NCBI GenBank assembly: GCA_001970955.1
Contig: MPUH01000694.1
Coordinates: 1 to 39,719 of the forward strand
Reading direction: 5' to 3'
DNA length: 39,719 bases
DNA from: Stentor coeruleus
Taxonomy: Eukaryota; Ciliophora; Heterotrichea; Heterotrichida; Stentoridae
Below, piece after piece: positions 20,639-31,548 of this stretch (its first letter is position 1; each line of letters opens with the position of its first letter). The notes under the pieces were generated by a model, which saw only the letters and a program-made list of their open reading frames with translations, had not been told where the DNA came from and did not search any database. The position numbers were made by a program, and so were the translations under genes.

Positions 20639-22666
20639 TTAAGATGATTTCATTGTGAAAACTCCTTTAATTGCTTGAGCGAATTCATTACGGTTGTCTA
20701 GGGTTGATTTTATACATCGGCCTTCGCTCATACGTATTGATAAACCAATTATTCCCCGTTCTTCTAAAGAAACCATTTCGACTGTAGGGTTTTTATTGAG
20801 AATACGTCCTTCTTTGGTTACGACATATATAGTATCTTTAGTAAGTATTAAATTCACATCAATTCCATCAATTTTACCATTTTGACTTATACAGACAATC
20901 TCTTCTGAAGAAAGATTTAGTATTCCAGCTATCCCTGAGTTTCCAGCAACTTCTAATAGAGATTTTCTTAATAAAGCACATTCGTTATTTTTTTGTTCAA
21001 GTTGCATAGCTAGCATCGATACCATTTTCTTCAGCTCATCAGCTGTATTTTCATCAAATTTTTTCCCATCTGTCCTTTTTTCTGTCCGCATAAGATCTGA
21101 AGCATTTATATCAATTATATTTTCTTCAGGGTTTATAAGCCTGAAGTAAAAGCTTTTTAATTCCATAAGTGACTCAACTATTAAATCAGTTTCTGATTGA
21201 ACCATATCAATGATTATTGGATCTGTATTAACTTTTAATAGCATATCTTCTAATAAATTCACTGAGCCTTCAATTTTTTCTAGGGAAATCGACTCATTTG
21301 AAGACTTTTGCCCTTTTTTAATAACTTTTGATGTAATTTTTTTACATTGATAATCAACAAGGCTGTTGTTTTTAGAAAATAACACTTGGTTTATTAGAAA
21401 AATTGTACAATTCTGCTTGGCGTAACAGGCAACTTGGAGATTCCGCATGTTGCCACTAGCTTTAGAATCATAAATTGATGGTAAACTTCCTTCAGAACTT
21501 TCTGAAGTACTTGACAGATTTTCGATATTGAAATTCTCAGCAGAAAAAACATACTTTAATGTTTTGAGTTCTTGGAAATTGTGCACACGAAGTTTTATTA
21601 GTAAAGATGGGGCTACAAAGGTCAGTTTATTATCATTGCTTGTAATTTTATCTTTAATTCTAGAGAAATTGCTTGGCTGCGAGCAATAAAAAGGACTAAA
21701 AAGAATATCTTTTCCCCATGAAAGCCATGACTCTGATTCTAATATTTCAATAGGTCTAATTTCAGGAGATACACTTTTTTCTGATGCTGTAGCCAAATCT
21801 CTAACCAGAGTTTTATCTGAAGCAAGGTTTAATTTCATTTCTAAACTACTAGAAAGTTGTATAAATGTATCACAAACATTTTTCACTTTCAAAAGTTCTA
21901 CCCGATTATGCTTTCCAACATTAGTCGTATGTTCATTAGAAGTAAACAAAAACACATTAAAAGACACTTCCACAAGTTTTAAAATTGTATAATACGAAGA
22001 GTTCTTAAAGCCAAAACACAAAGGACATCCTCCACATTTATCATTCTCAAACTTGTGTGATGTAATAAATTCACTCAAGCAGTCCTCTTTTTTACCAGAA
22101 ATCACTCTTAAACTAAGACCAGAGCATTCAATAAGCCTATAAATTCTAAAAGCCATTCCCCCATTAACAGCTACAAAAGGGTTAGTAAACTCTTCTTGCC
22201 ATTGGTTATTTGTTGTATTAACCTTAATACTCTTCAAATGTATCCTAGCTTTATAATTAGCTTCTTCTGACATAGTAATAACCAAAAACAAATCCTCAAT
22301 TTCAATCGACAAATTAGCTAAAATCTTACTCAATAAACTTTCTTCAGTCTCAGTGACAGTCGGAGGTTTGTTTAAATTGACAAGATTATCAGTCAATGCA
22401 AGCTCAATTTCAACTTTTGTCAATTTAATCTCCACTTTCTTAGTTGATAAAGAGGTCCAAGGCAAATTAAGCTCCAAAGTTGTGATCTTCCCATGCTCAA
22501 GACGTAAATATGGTAAGTTCAAAGAATTTGTTATAGCTGATACATTTAAATTCACATTATGTAAAGACACATGGCCACTCCACAATGATAACTTGTTCAC
22601 ATCAATGTTAGACAAGTATTCAGAAGCAAACCTCAAAAGGACTCCTCGTAATATCCCCGCAATCAT
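20639..22666 (-). CDS. Short chorein-domain (VPS13-like) protein with C-terminal PH-like domain
   Basis: A 675-residue protein. Residues 1-100 are a chorein N-terminal domain as in VPS13 and related bridge-like lipid transfer proteins: LLRFASEYLSNID, LSLWSGHVSLHNVNL, LPYLRLEHGKITTLELNLPW, then TSLSTKKVEI. Beta-rich sequence follows, with a CGGCPLC cluster near 215. A short coiled coil (about 545-580) precedes a C-terminal part (about 590-675) with alternating strands and a final helix (NRNEFAQAIKGVF) that reads like a PH domain. VPS13 proteins are several times longer, so any lipid-conducting groove would be short. The C-terminal assignment is inference. It starts 81 bases from the divergent coiled-coil gene. 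Confidence 0.82.
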   Translation of the reverse strand: MIAGILRGVLLRFASEYLSNIDVNKLSLWSGHVSLHNVNLNVSAITNSLNLPYLRLEHGKITTLELNLPWTSLSTKKVEIKLTKVEIELALTDNLVNLNKPPTVTETEESLLSKILANLSIEIEDLFLVITMSEEANYKARIHLKSIKVNTTNNQWQEEFTNPFVAVNGGMAFRIYRLIECSGLSLRVISGKKEDCLSEFITSHKFENDKCGGCPLCFGFKNSSYYTILKLVEVSFNVFLFTSNEHTTNVGKHNRVELLKVKNVCDTFIQLSSSLEMKLNLASDKTLVRDLATASEKSVSPEIRPIEILESESWLSWGKDILFSPFYCSQPSNFSRIKDKITSNDNKLTFVAPSLLIKLRVHNFQELKTLKYVFSAENFNIENLSSTSESSEGSLPSIYDSKASGNMRNLQVACYAKQNCTIFLINQVLFSKNNSLVDYQCKKITSKVIKKGQKSSNESISLEKIEGSVNLLEDMLLKVNTDPIIIDMVQSETDLIVESLMELKSFYFRLINPEENIIDINASDLMRTEKRTDGKKFDENTADELKKMVSMLAMQLEQKNNECALLRKSLLEVAGNSGIAGILNLSSEEIVCISQNGKIDGIDVNLILTKDTIYVVTKEGRILNKNPTVEMVSLEERGIIGLSIRMSEGRCIKSTLDNRNEFAQAIKGVFTMKSS

Positions 22667-22747
22667 TATTTATTATATTATCCTATTATAATCACTACCG
22701 TTTTTTCAATTGATTTTATTTTAGAGTATATAACAATAATATACCTA

Positions 22748-24016
22748 ATGCATAAACGTAGGATTTCAGAAGAACAATCAGGGACAAATCTTAGCGTAAA
22801 CAGGAAAAAACTCTCATCACAGTTTATGGAACGGATTAAAGGGTCTAACAATAGTATCTCCCCTATGAGTTCAACAGTTAAAGTGGACAGAAAAGTTATA
22901 AACTTACAACCAGTTCATAATGAGGTATCTATAACAAATATTATACAAGAAAAAGTAGCTAATTTAAAGCATAAATTCGGTGAACTGGATATTATGAGGA
23001 AAAAACTTATTGAATCAAGATGTGATGTTAGGGATGAAAGTGAGACTAGAAAAAATAGTATGACTAAGACTAGAGGAAGATCAACTGAAAATACTATTGA
23101 GGATTTTATGGAAAAGGAATTTAGTAAAACTAGACCTGCAGCTGAGAACATTTTTTGTAAAACCGCGACAATTACTGAGAAATATGATATACAAGAAAAA
23201 CATGATAAAGATTTGCATAATGAACGTAAGTCAACACAAAAAGCACTACTTGAAAAGAATATGATTGAAAGAGAAAGTCAAGAAAAGCTTAAAGTTCTTA
23301 ACTGCCAAGTGGGATCTTTGAATATGGAAGTTGAGAATTTAAGTGTTAAATTGATGACAGTGCAAAGGGATTTTAGAGAAGTGGAAAGTATTAAAAAACA
23401 ACAGGAGGAGATGATAAATAGTCAAGCTTCAGAGATAAAATTGCTTGAGTCACGTTTGGTTTCTGCGAACTTGACAATTAGTCATTTGACAAAAAAAACT
23501 GCATCATTGGAAAAAAAAATTAAAAGCACATCACAAAACAGTACTTCAAATGCTATAAAAAATTTGTCTTATATAATTTTGTCTAAAGATTCGCAAGGGA
23601 GAACAGAAACTTCACCTTTTCAGATTATAAATCGTTACTTGGAGACTTTGGAAGAACTTCAGGACTCTGATAAATTCGCTTTGAAGATATTGAGTAAGAT
23701 TGAAAAAAATAAAAGAAAAGAAGCTTATTCTAGTTTGTTAAGAGAAAAAACTGATATACTTGAGAGGTTAGATAGGACTGCTTGGACTATTGAAGAATTA
23801 GGCAAGTGTGTTATTGAATGTAGGTCTCCAAGTCCGACAAATAAATCTATGAGCCCAATGAACAAGTCCTCTATGAAGTTTGAAGCATGTAAACGAGAAA
23901 ATGAGGATATTGAAAAAGCTGACTTTTTGTCTTATATGAAATGTCAGGCTATTATGGTTGAAGATCTGCTAATGATTTCTGAGATTGGGATGAATTTCGA
24001 TGTGAATAAATACTAA
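22748..24016 (+). CDS. Coiled-coil protein, unknown
   Basis: 422 residues. A basic, Ser-rich N-terminus (MHKRRISEEQSG) leads into a long heptad-rich region, strongest at about 150-260. The C-terminal third has a helical region and a short SP cluster (SPSPTNKSMSPMNKS) that could be phosphorylated. No family was recognised; cytoskeletal or basal-body roles are common for such ciliate proteins but unproven here. It shares a compact divergent promoter region with the chorein-domain gene. Confidence 0.75.
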   Translation: MHKRRISEEQSGTNLSVNRKKLSSQFMERIKGSNNSISPMSSTVKVDRKVINLQPVHNEVSITNIIQEKVANLKHKFGELDIMRKKLIESRCDVRDESETRKNSMTKTRGRSTENTIEDFMEKEFSKTRPAAENIFCKTATITEKYDIQEKHDKDLHNERKSTQKALLEKNMIERESQEKLKVLNCQVGSLNMEVENLSVKLMTVQRDFREVESIKKQQEEMINSQASEIKLLESRLVSANLTISHLTKKTASLEKKIKSTSQNSTSNAIKNLSYIILSKDSQGRTETSPFQIINRYLETLEELQDSDKFALKILSKIEKNKRKEAYSSLLREKTDILERLDRTAWTIEELGKCVIECRSPSPTNKSMSPMNKSSMKFEACKRENEDIEKADFLSYMKCQAIMVEDLLMISEIGMNFDVNKY

Positions 24017-24427
24017 GATGGATTAATAATATATATTAAAGATATATGATTTTTTTATGTAAAATTATGTATTTTATGTTAGAGTATATAAGATAAGTGG
24101 CTATAATGAATATTTTTATTGCAGAGTATTTTACTTCATAATCAATATTTTTTAATAATTTTTCAATACATTCATTGACTAAATTTTATCTGAACTACCA
24201 CAATATCNCTTAACAAATTTACTTCATAATCAATATTTTTTAATAATTTTTCAATACATTCATTGACTAAATTTTATCTGAACTACCACAATATCTTATC
24301 ACATTTAGTTTAAAACAAGCATATACTCAATTTTTTAAAACTAAAATTCTAAAAATTTCTACCAATTCTCTAACTATTTCAAATTGAAAACCAAATACCT
24401 TTTATTATAATATCAATCAAAAATCTA
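24017..24427. other. Convergent intergenic region with N-linked duplication
   Basis: No gene was seen. It contains the duplicated segment at 24130-24295. Confidence 0.55.
24130..24295. repeat. 78-bp exact direct repeat around an N
   Basis: Positions 24130-24207 and 24218-24295 are identical. The N (24208) and nine bases lie between. Probably an unmerged contig overlap. Confidence 0.88.
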
Positions 24428-25774
24428 TTATATTAAAAATGTTTTATTAGTCCTGACACTTTTTTTCGAGCGTTTATTCTGAAGTGTTTTCGTTGGGGTT
24501 TTCGCTCTAAGCTCATCCTTTTTAACTTCTTTTTTAAATCTATTCACCGAAGTTGCTTTAGGGAGACTAGTTTTTCTCTGCCTTGACGCTGCAGGAAGTG
24601 ACCCTCTCGGTTTAAAAAGTCTTTTATTTTCACTTATAATCTGAGTTTGAGGTTTTTTATTAACACCCTGCCCCTTCTCTATTTTTAAATCAATTTCTTT
24701 TCTTTCAGTTCTAGGACTACAATGGCTTTCCCCTCTAACTGTACTATGAATAATCTGAAAAACAATATCTTCCCTTTTTGAATCAGGCATATTTTTCAAA
24801 ACAGTTTCTAAATCATTACTACTTTTCATAACCATATCATCAATCTTATCCATCATACTCTTAGCTTCTTGAGTTGTCAAACTTCCTCTTCTAAGTAGCC
24901 TTTCAACTTTATTTTTTAAATTTGCTATAGAATTAGTATTTAACATAGTTTTTGGTAAACCTATACTATGATTTTCTATATTTTCAAATGTAAAATATTC
25001 AGGCAAAGGCATAGCAAGCGGTGTTGGAGCTTCAGAAAATAACTGTGAAGGGTTGACAATTTCATAATATTTTCTATTAGTTTCATGAAGAATAATCAAA
25101 AGGTCTTTAGCAACTTTTTCTAAGTTTTTTACAAGCATATTTATATGTGCTGTAAGTTTCCCAGTATCATCATCATCTTCAAGTTCATTATTATCTTGTT
25201 CTTGAAACCCTTTTTCTATAGTACTTTCTAAACTTTCAACAATCATAGACTCAGAATTCAATCGAGGAAATGGTATGTTTTCATCAACAACCCTTGTTGG
25301 GACTAAGGGTTTTAAGATTTTTCTTATATCTAAATCGATAGTTTTTATATAATCAATCATGCTACTTCTACATCTTTCTCTATATTCAGAGATTACGGAA
25401 CTGATACGTTTTGTTATTTTTTCTATAAAAAGTTTATCTTTTTTCATACGTATTGATATTGATTCTAATTGAAGTTTCAAGGATTTTATCTGTTTTTTTA
25501 GTTTTTTTGAGTCTTGGATTCCTTCATGTATTCGGTCAATTTTTTCAACTTTTTTTAAGTCTAGGTCGTATAAGTCATTAGCGATGTTTGTTAGTTTTTC
25601 AAAGGAGTAGATATCAAGCCATACTTTGTTGGGGAAATCCTATGTGAAGTATACCGGCAGACCTTCGAGGTCGGTGGAGTCTAGGATTTTTATTACTTCT
25701 TTGTGTTTTGAACTTGTGGCTTCTTGAATCATGCGTATTTCTCGTAATGATTTAGGGAAGTTTGAATATACCAT
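24428..25774 (-). CDS. Coiled-coil protein, unknown (one intron)
   Basis: The spliced product is 443 residues, starting MVYSNFPKSLREIR at 25774. A 15-nt intron at 25640-25654 ends in TAG in frame, and removing it gives one continuous frame. The N-terminal half is helical, with a coiled coil near 65-130. A central region has short acidic runs (LEDDDDTG). The C-terminal 100 residues are strongly basic (KKPQTQ, RQRKTSLPKA, KRSKKSVRTNK), suited to nucleic-acid or microtubule binding. The family was not recognised. Confidence 0.8.
25640..25654 (-). other. 15-nt intron in coiled-coil gene
   Basis: The minus-strand sequence is GTATACTTCACATAG, lying between codons (phase 0). If retained, its own last three bases form an in-frame TAG. 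Position 10 is A. Confidence 0.88.
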
Positions 25775-26213
25775 AATAATAACTGATTAGAAATTAGAGT
25801 AAAATTTATATGAGGATTTTAATGATGAAATTTTATGTTTATTATAGAAATAATAGCTTTGGTTTTTGGGGAAATCAGAGGTTTAAAAGGAATGAGTTGA
25901 ATGTTAAGTATAGGATTTGAAAATTATTGGATGAAATACAAAATATAATATGATTTAAGGATATTAATACTAATTGATGATGTAAAGATAAACATAATAT
26001 ATTTCAAGTTCAAAAACCATTAAGAGGATATCATATATAAAAAGCACACAACAAAATCAAATAAAAAGCTCAGTTTTACAAATTCTAATTATCAGAAATC
26101 ACATAATACTTCCAAACCTACCAAAAAATCCCTCTGCAGAATTCTTTAGAAAAACAAAAAACCATAAACTCCTTCATCCCTAAACACAAACCTTCGATTC
26201 TAATCCATAATAT
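25775..26213. other. Intergenic, nothing recognised
   Basis: The + strand changes from G-rich on the left to C-rich on the right, consistent with 5' and 3' flanks of minus-strand genes. No gene was seen. Confidence 0.5.
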
Positions 26214-26729
26214 TTAGCTTTTACTACTACTAAAATATTCCTTAACAATTTTAGCATATTTCTCAAAATCATAATCAGTGACGATTCTAAACCTTTCAGC
26301 ATAACTCAAACTATCAAGCCTTTTCCTTTTCAAAGATTCAGTATAATCAAACATGGACATATAATCTTTAGTCCCTATTGGATCTCCACCTCTTTCATAA
26401 AGTTTTTGTTCAAAAATCAAACCTATTTTGAATGAAACTAAAATCACTATTACTTTAATCATATGAGTCTGAGAAAAAAACTCGTATCCTTTAGGAAAAT
26501 AATGTTTAAATCTTTTTGTCATTGTAAATAAGCAGAAGCAAGTACTTAAAAAACCTAAAACCATTGCATTACCTTGACCTCCGATATTAGCATTAGAGTA
26601 TACTTTATTCCGCATTTCTTCAGTTTGATTAATTGCATTGATGATGTTTTTAGCAGAAATTTCTTCAGCTTGTTTTTTCCTTAAGAATTCTTGTTTCTTT
26701 TTGAGGAACTCTTCATCTCGAATATCCAT
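26214..26729 (-). CDS. Small membrane protein, unknown
   Basis: 171 residues. A charged helical N-terminus (about 1-35, KKKQEFLRKKQAEE) precedes a hydrophobic segment at about 54-70 (MVLGFLSTCFCLFTM) and another at about 90-106 (IKVIVILVSFKIGLIF). A polar C-terminus with Tyr and Lys follows. Two membrane passes with both tails on the same side is the simple model. No family was recognised. Confidence 0.7.
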   Translation of the reverse strand: MDIRDEEFLKKKQEFLRKKQAEEISAKNIINAINQTEEMRNKVYSNANIGGQGNAMVLGFLSTCFCLFTMTKRFKHYFPKGYEFFSQTHMIKVIVILVSFKIGLIFEQKLYERGGDPIGTKDYMSMFDYTESLKRKRLDSLSYAERFRIVTDYDFEKYAKIVKEYFSSSKS

Positions 26730-26941
26730 GTTTGTATTATTGGACTAGGGAAATGGTGAGGTTTGGAAAGAAAGTTCATCCTTTAAAGATTTTAAAGATG
26801 ATATTTTATGGATATTTATAAGGTGATGATGAGTTAGGTTTTTAAGATTGTGTTATTGGATAATTTTTTATCATGAGGATATTATTATATAAATTTACAT
26901 ATACTTCTAATCTAATCAGACAGATTCTAATAATACCTAAA

Positions 26942-27460
26942 ATGCATAAAGAATCTTATCTTAAAAACACTAATAGCACAAGCCCAGTAAAAAACATATC
27001 CACCTCTACATCTCCTGTAAAACTTTTTGTATCTGAAGATGATATACTAAACGCTAGAAAGCACACAATCCCACAACCTTTTATTTTTCAAAACAGAATA
27101 ATAGAAGAAAAATCTTTCATATCACAAAAAACATTAAAAAATATTGAACCTTTAAGTCTTACAAACAAAAGTCAAAAAGGCAATATGTTTCAACTAACCC
27201 CAAAAAAACAGCAAAGCAATAAGTTTCCAAGGCTTGTGAAAAGTGCGATTAGATGCAAACCTAACCCTGGATCTCCTTTAAAAAATGTTAAATTTCGTTT
27301 TGTCGATACAGAGGTTATGTCGAGGATGAATAGGAAAAAAGAATGGGAAAAGATCTTTAATTGTATAAAAGGTAATAGTATTATAAGTCCGTTGAATAAT
27401 ACTCAAAGAGACCCTAGACCAATACGTAAATTTACTATAAAAGATATAAATCAGTTGTAA
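26942..27460 (+). CDS. Basic protein, unknown
   Basis: 172 residues from the ATG at 26942; an in-frame ATG 69 bases upstream would add a hydrophobic, leader-like sequence and is less likely. The N-terminus has two TSPVK motifs (STSPVKNISTSTSPVK), possible phosphorylation sites. The rest is Lys-rich and probably disordered. No family was recognised. Confidence 0.6.
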   Translation: MHKESYLKNTNSTSPVKNISTSTSPVKLFVSEDDILNARKHTIPQPFIFQNRIIEEKSFISQKTLKNIEPLSLTNKSQKGNMFQLTPKKQQSNKFPRLVKSAIRCKPNPGSPLKNVKFRFVDTEVMSRMNRKKEWEKIFNCIKGNSIISPLNNTQRDPRPIRKFTIKDINQL

Positions 27461-27839
27461 GATTAGAATTTTTAATTTGTTGAAAGTTTATATGAATGAT
27501 TAAAGTTAGGTTTATTATGTTAAGAAGGTATAGAGATTTTATTTTTTTGATGGTTATGATTGGATGAGATTTAGAAATTTATGAAGTTAATATTAGTAAA
27601 GATGATGATTGAGGTTGAGTTTAGATGATAGGGATTTTTTTAAGAAATTTTTAAGGCTGAAAATTATGTTATGGTTAGAATTTTGTTTGAGCTATGGAAA
27701 ATGGAAGTGGAATTAAATACTTGAAAAAGTTTGGATAAATTGTTGGTTTATTAATAAAGTGAATTATTATGAAAGTAATCGGTAAAAAGTTATCCATATT
27801 TCATTTTTAAAATTGCACTATTAAATCCCTAAATAAATC
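27461..27839. other. Convergent intergenic region
   Basis: The + strand is G-rich on the left, after the plus-strand gene, and C-rich at the right, after the minus-strand gene. No gene was seen. Confidence 0.55.
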
Positions 27840-29291
27840 CTAATATAATTTATTATAAGAAACTCCTTCCTCACAGTTCTCCTCTCTATAATTATTTTCA
27901 TCCTCTTCAACAAACTCCATCATATTTTTCCCCAAAGTTTCTTCTAAAAAGCAAGAAATCACAGATGCCATTATCATAGTTATCGCCAATACAGCAACAG
28001 GGGAAATACCCGCAGCCTCACATATTGTAATCATATTAGAAGAAATCATCCCAGCAATTCTTCCAATAAAATTACATATCCCATAAGCCATATTTCTAAT
28101 CCTAGTTGGAAAAAGTTCTACAGTATAAATATAAATAACAAAATATTCAGAACTGATAAAAAATCTTCCTAAAGTCCACAAAGCTAAAATTCCCCAATCA
28201 TTCTGATTATCAGAAAATATCATAGGATAAGCCCATATTGTTGTAAAACACAAACCACTAATTAAAAAACATATAAAAGTGCATTTTTTCCTTCCAAGCT
28301 TATTAACAGAATAAGTAGTTAACAAACTTCCTATAGCTTCTGCTAAACCCATTATCGCACCTTCAACATATAAATTTGGAAAAAGTGATGGCATTATAAA
28401 TAGCATGCTGTAATATGAAAGGACTATGCTAAACCATAAAAGTGTGCAGATTAAAATTTTTATGAAAAGATGTCTATATTTGATGAAACTTAAATATGAA
28501 TGAGATACATTTTCTTCTATTTCCACATGTTTGATATCTGATGTAAATGGTCCTTCACCATTTATAATACTAATGGCGTTAAGGACTTTAATAGTTTCAT
28601 CAATATTTTTATGATTTGCTAAAAGGAAATGTGGAGATTCGTGTACATATCTTATTAAAAAAATTTGACAAAGTAAAGTAAATATAGATATGATAATTGT
28701 AAATCTCCATGGTACTGAAAGCAAATATAATATTGAAATGAAAGAAGTAAATATACCCCAGATACTGAAGAATATTCCTGAAAAAAAATTTCTGTGTGAT
28801 GCTTTAGAGTTTTCTGTTAATAGAATAAATGATGGAACAAAAATCCCGATTTCTAATAAGCCTACAAAGAAATAAGAAATAATTATCACCCAAATACTCC
28901 ATGAGAATGCAATAAAAGCTAAAACAGGTACTCCTATTATAGTAAAATATTTTATGGATTTTATCCTACCATATGTATCAGAAAACCAACTTAGAAAAAG
29001 CACTCCTGTTATCATCCCTGCAAAATATGAAGTTCCTACAAGTCCTATAAGATATTTTTTCTCATTAAATAATTGGAAATCAAAAGTTGCACTATTTGTG
29101 AGACTATCTGGAATACTGCAAATGTTTAGAGAATCACAGTCTTGATCTATAGAAGGAATCATATAAGGAGTTCCCATAATCATAATAGACAATGAGAGCT
29201 GGCTTAAACAGAGAATATAAATAATGCGTTTTTGATATCTATGATTACCTGAGACTTTAGCAATTGCATTATCAATGGTCATCTGTTCCAT
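27840..29291 (-). CDS. SLC22-like major facilitator transporter
   Basis: A 483-residue, 12-helix MFS protein. Motif A between helices 2 and 3 reads WFSDTYGR (102-109), and a second copy LGRKK lies at 332-336. The segment ESPHFLL (218-224), followed by IDETIKVLNAI and INGE, matches the loop between helices 6 and 7 in SLC22 organic ion transporters, and VELFPTRIRN (391-400) matches their TELYPT-x-x-RN motif. The external loop after helix 1 has three Cys. Substrate is likely a small organic cation, anion or zwitterion but cannot be told from sequence. It starts 111 bases from the divergent coiled-coil gene. Confidence 0.88.
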   Translation of the reverse strand: MEQMTIDNAIAKVSGNHRYQKRIIYILCLSQLSLSIMIMGTPYMIPSIDQDCDSLNICSIPDSLTNSATFDFQLFNEKKYLIGLVGTSYFAGMITGVLFLSWFSDTYGRIKSIKYFTIIGVPVLAFIAFSWSIWVIIISYFFVGLLEIGIFVPSFILLTENSKASHRNFFSGIFFSIWGIFTSFISILYLLSVPWRFTIIISIFTLLCQIFLIRYVHESPHFLLANHKNIDETIKVLNAISIINGEGPFTSDIKHVEIEENVSHSYLSFIKYRHLFIKILICTLLWFSIVLSYYSMLFIMPSLFPNLYVEGAIMGLAEAIGSLLTTYSVNKLGRKKCTFICFLISGLCFTTIWAYPMIFSDNQNDWGILALWTLGRFFISSEYFVIYIYTVELFPTRIRNMAYGICNFIGRIAGMISSNMITICEAAGISPVAVLAITMIMASVISCFLEETLGKNMMEFVEEDENNYREENCEEGVSYNKLY

Positions 29292-29402
29292 TTATTAAAG
29301 TTGTAAAAGTTAATTGACGTGAAAATAATTATATTCAAAAAATCATAGCTTAAAAACTAAATTACTAACTTCTAAAAAATCTAATCAAACATATAAAAAT
29401 AT

Positions 29403-31061
29403 ATGGACCAAGAACAGTTGTTAGTAAGAATCGACCTAATTCAATCCGAGTTATCAAAAATTGTACCTGATTTCAAACTTATGGATCAAGAAGTTCCACT
29501 AGTCGACAGCAGCTACAAATACTTCTCCGTAATTTTTCGCGATATCAAAGAAAGCATGATTCGGGAAATAAACAAAGCTATAGATCCTCTCCAAAATGAA
29601 ATCAAACGTGTAAATGACCAATTAGAACAGCATAAAAGCCTCTATAAATTCAAATCAAAAGAAATTGAAAATACATTAGAAACCTTAAAAGCTAAAGCAG
29701 ACAATGTTTCAATCGATACAACAGCAAATATGAATTCAATTCATACAATAAATGATACATTAGAAAATCTTAAAGAAGATATAATTTTTAAAGCAACTCA
29801 AGCTGAATTAAACGCTTTAGCAAGTTCTGTTGAAACTAAAGCATCAAATGTTGACCTTGAAGAAACGAAATCTGATCTAAAAACCGACCTTTTCAATTGT
29901 GTTAAACTAAGCCAATTTGATGTTTTACAAGAAACTGTTGAGAACCTTAGAAAACAAGCGAAAAAACTTGCAACAATTGACTCTATGAAAAATACAACTA
30001 GTTTATTAAAAGAGTGGACACAAGATGAGTTTAAAAGATATGTATTATTAGAAGATTTTGGGTATTATAAAGATGATATAAAAATGGTTCATAAGGATAT
30101 ATATCAGAAAATCGAACGTACTGAATCAGTTCAAGGCTTTACAAATGATGCTTTTCGTAAAGAATTCGCTCATTTAGACAAAGAGGTCAAAAGGCGTCCT
30201 TGGCGTAAAGATATTGAAATTTTCCGTATGAACTTACAAGAAGCTGCAAAAATCATAGAATTACAAAAACACAAAGAAACAATAGTAGAAAATCTTATTG
30301 ATTTTAATCGAGTCATTGATAGTTTTGGTAAACGTTGCGACAAATTCGAAAATATTTTAGCAAGGTTTGATGAAATCCTATTAGATAAAGCTTCAAAAGA
30401 TGATATACATAAAATCCATAATCACTTACCACTATTAGCTAAAAACGATAAAGTAGATGAGTTTAAAAAATCAATCCTTGAAAGCTTTGCTGGGACTGAT
30501 ATGAAATTAGAAAAAACAATTGAAGAATTCCAGAAATTTGAATTATTAGTCAGTCAGGTTAGTTCAGCATTTAGAAGTTTTAAAAATGATAATAAAGATA
30601 CAATTCAGATGAAAAATACTATAAATGAATTGCAGAGTATAATTTCGACTAAAGCTGAAAAAGTTGATGTTATGGCTATGAGTGATGGAACTGTAAGAAA
30701 AGATGAGTTTTTAATATTTAGGAATACTTTGGATATGGTTAAAAGACAGTTAGAAATGCAAGTGGCTATTGGTCATGCGGTTTTAAGGACTATGGTAAAA
30801 TCAAATGACTCAGCGATGACTAAGAATAAACAACGACTTGAACTTTTGAGGAATATGAATAATCTTATGAATTGGGTTGGGGTAGGCCAATTAGAGAATT
30901 TTATGTCTCAGCCGGTATTACAGTTGAATAAGAGCTTTCAAGAAATTGAACCAACGCTAACTTTACCTTCGATTAGACATCAGAGAAAGTATTCGATGGA
31001 AGCATCTTATCATAATACAAGTTCAGATGCTCCTAAACTTAGAGGACGCTATGACTTATAG
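29403..31061 (+). CDS. Coiled-coil protein with recurring KA motifs
   Basis: 552 residues, almost wholly alpha-helical and charged. Five short motifs share the form KA-x-x-x-[DES]-[VIL]: KADNVSI (98), KATQAEL (130), KASNVDL (146), KASKDDI (329) and KAEKVDV (417), each at a change in the heptad pattern. The C-terminal 60 residues are less regular. No family was recognised. The long helical rod suggests a structural protein of cortex or cilium, as inference only. Confidence 0.75.
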   Translation: MDQEQLLVRIDLIQSELSKIVPDFKLMDQEVPLVDSSYKYFSVIFRDIKESMIREINKAIDPLQNEIKRVNDQLEQHKSLYKFKSKEIENTLETLKAKADNVSIDTTANMNSIHTINDTLENLKEDIIFKATQAELNALASSVETKASNVDLEETKSDLKTDLFNCVKLSQFDVLQETVENLRKQAKKLATIDSMKNTTSLLKEWTQDEFKRYVLLEDFGYYKDDIKMVHKDIYQKIERTESVQGFTNDAFRKEFAHLDKEVKRRPWRKDIEIFRMNLQEAAKIIELQKHKETIVENLIDFNRVIDSFGKRCDKFENILARFDEILLDKASKDDIHKIHNHLPLLAKNDKVDEFKKSILESFAGTDMKLEKTIEEFQKFELLVSQVSSAFRSFKNDNKDTIQMKNTINELQSIISTKAEKVDVMAMSDGTVRKDEFLIFRNTLDMVKRQLEMQVAIGHAVLRTMVKSNDSAMTKNKQRLELLRNMNNLMNWVGVGQLENFMSQPVLQLNKSFQEIEPTLTLPSIRHQRKYSMEASYHNTSSDAPKLRGRYDL

Positions 31062-31548
31062 TGTTTTTATAGTAACTAAGAAAGTTTTATTAATTGATAG
31101 GTGGATGAGGTTTATTTAAAATACTATTGGAGTTTATTGATTAGAATATGTATTTTTTATTGAAGTTTATATTGGGTTTTGTAGTTTTAGTTATTATATT
31201 TATTATAGAATTCATTCGAATTACTAAATTATCATCTCTACATTCAAAATTTGTTTTTATCAATCAAAATTTCCCGATAACTAAACCTCTATACCCCACG
31301 ACCTATCCATATCATTAATATATGATAATAAATATTCCAATAACCCATTCTACATTAAATCAAACCCAAACCAAAAAAAATCAATCCTATAACTCACTCA
31401 ACCCTTATACTAAAACCCACCCTTCAAAAAAATCCTAAAAATTCGCTTCCTAATACAAAATTTTTAATTTTCGCGACAATCCAACTTCAATTCACTTATA
31501 ATAAAAATAAAACTCAACAGATCCTATAAGCCAAAATAATCTAAATAA
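31062..31548. other. Intergenic with clear GC-skew switch
   Basis: The left side is G-rich (31081-31140 has 13 G and 1 C). The right side is nearly free of G (31321-31440 has 33 C and 1 G). It lies between two plus-strand genes, so it is a clean example of 3' flank then 5' flank. No gene was seen. Confidence 0.7.
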
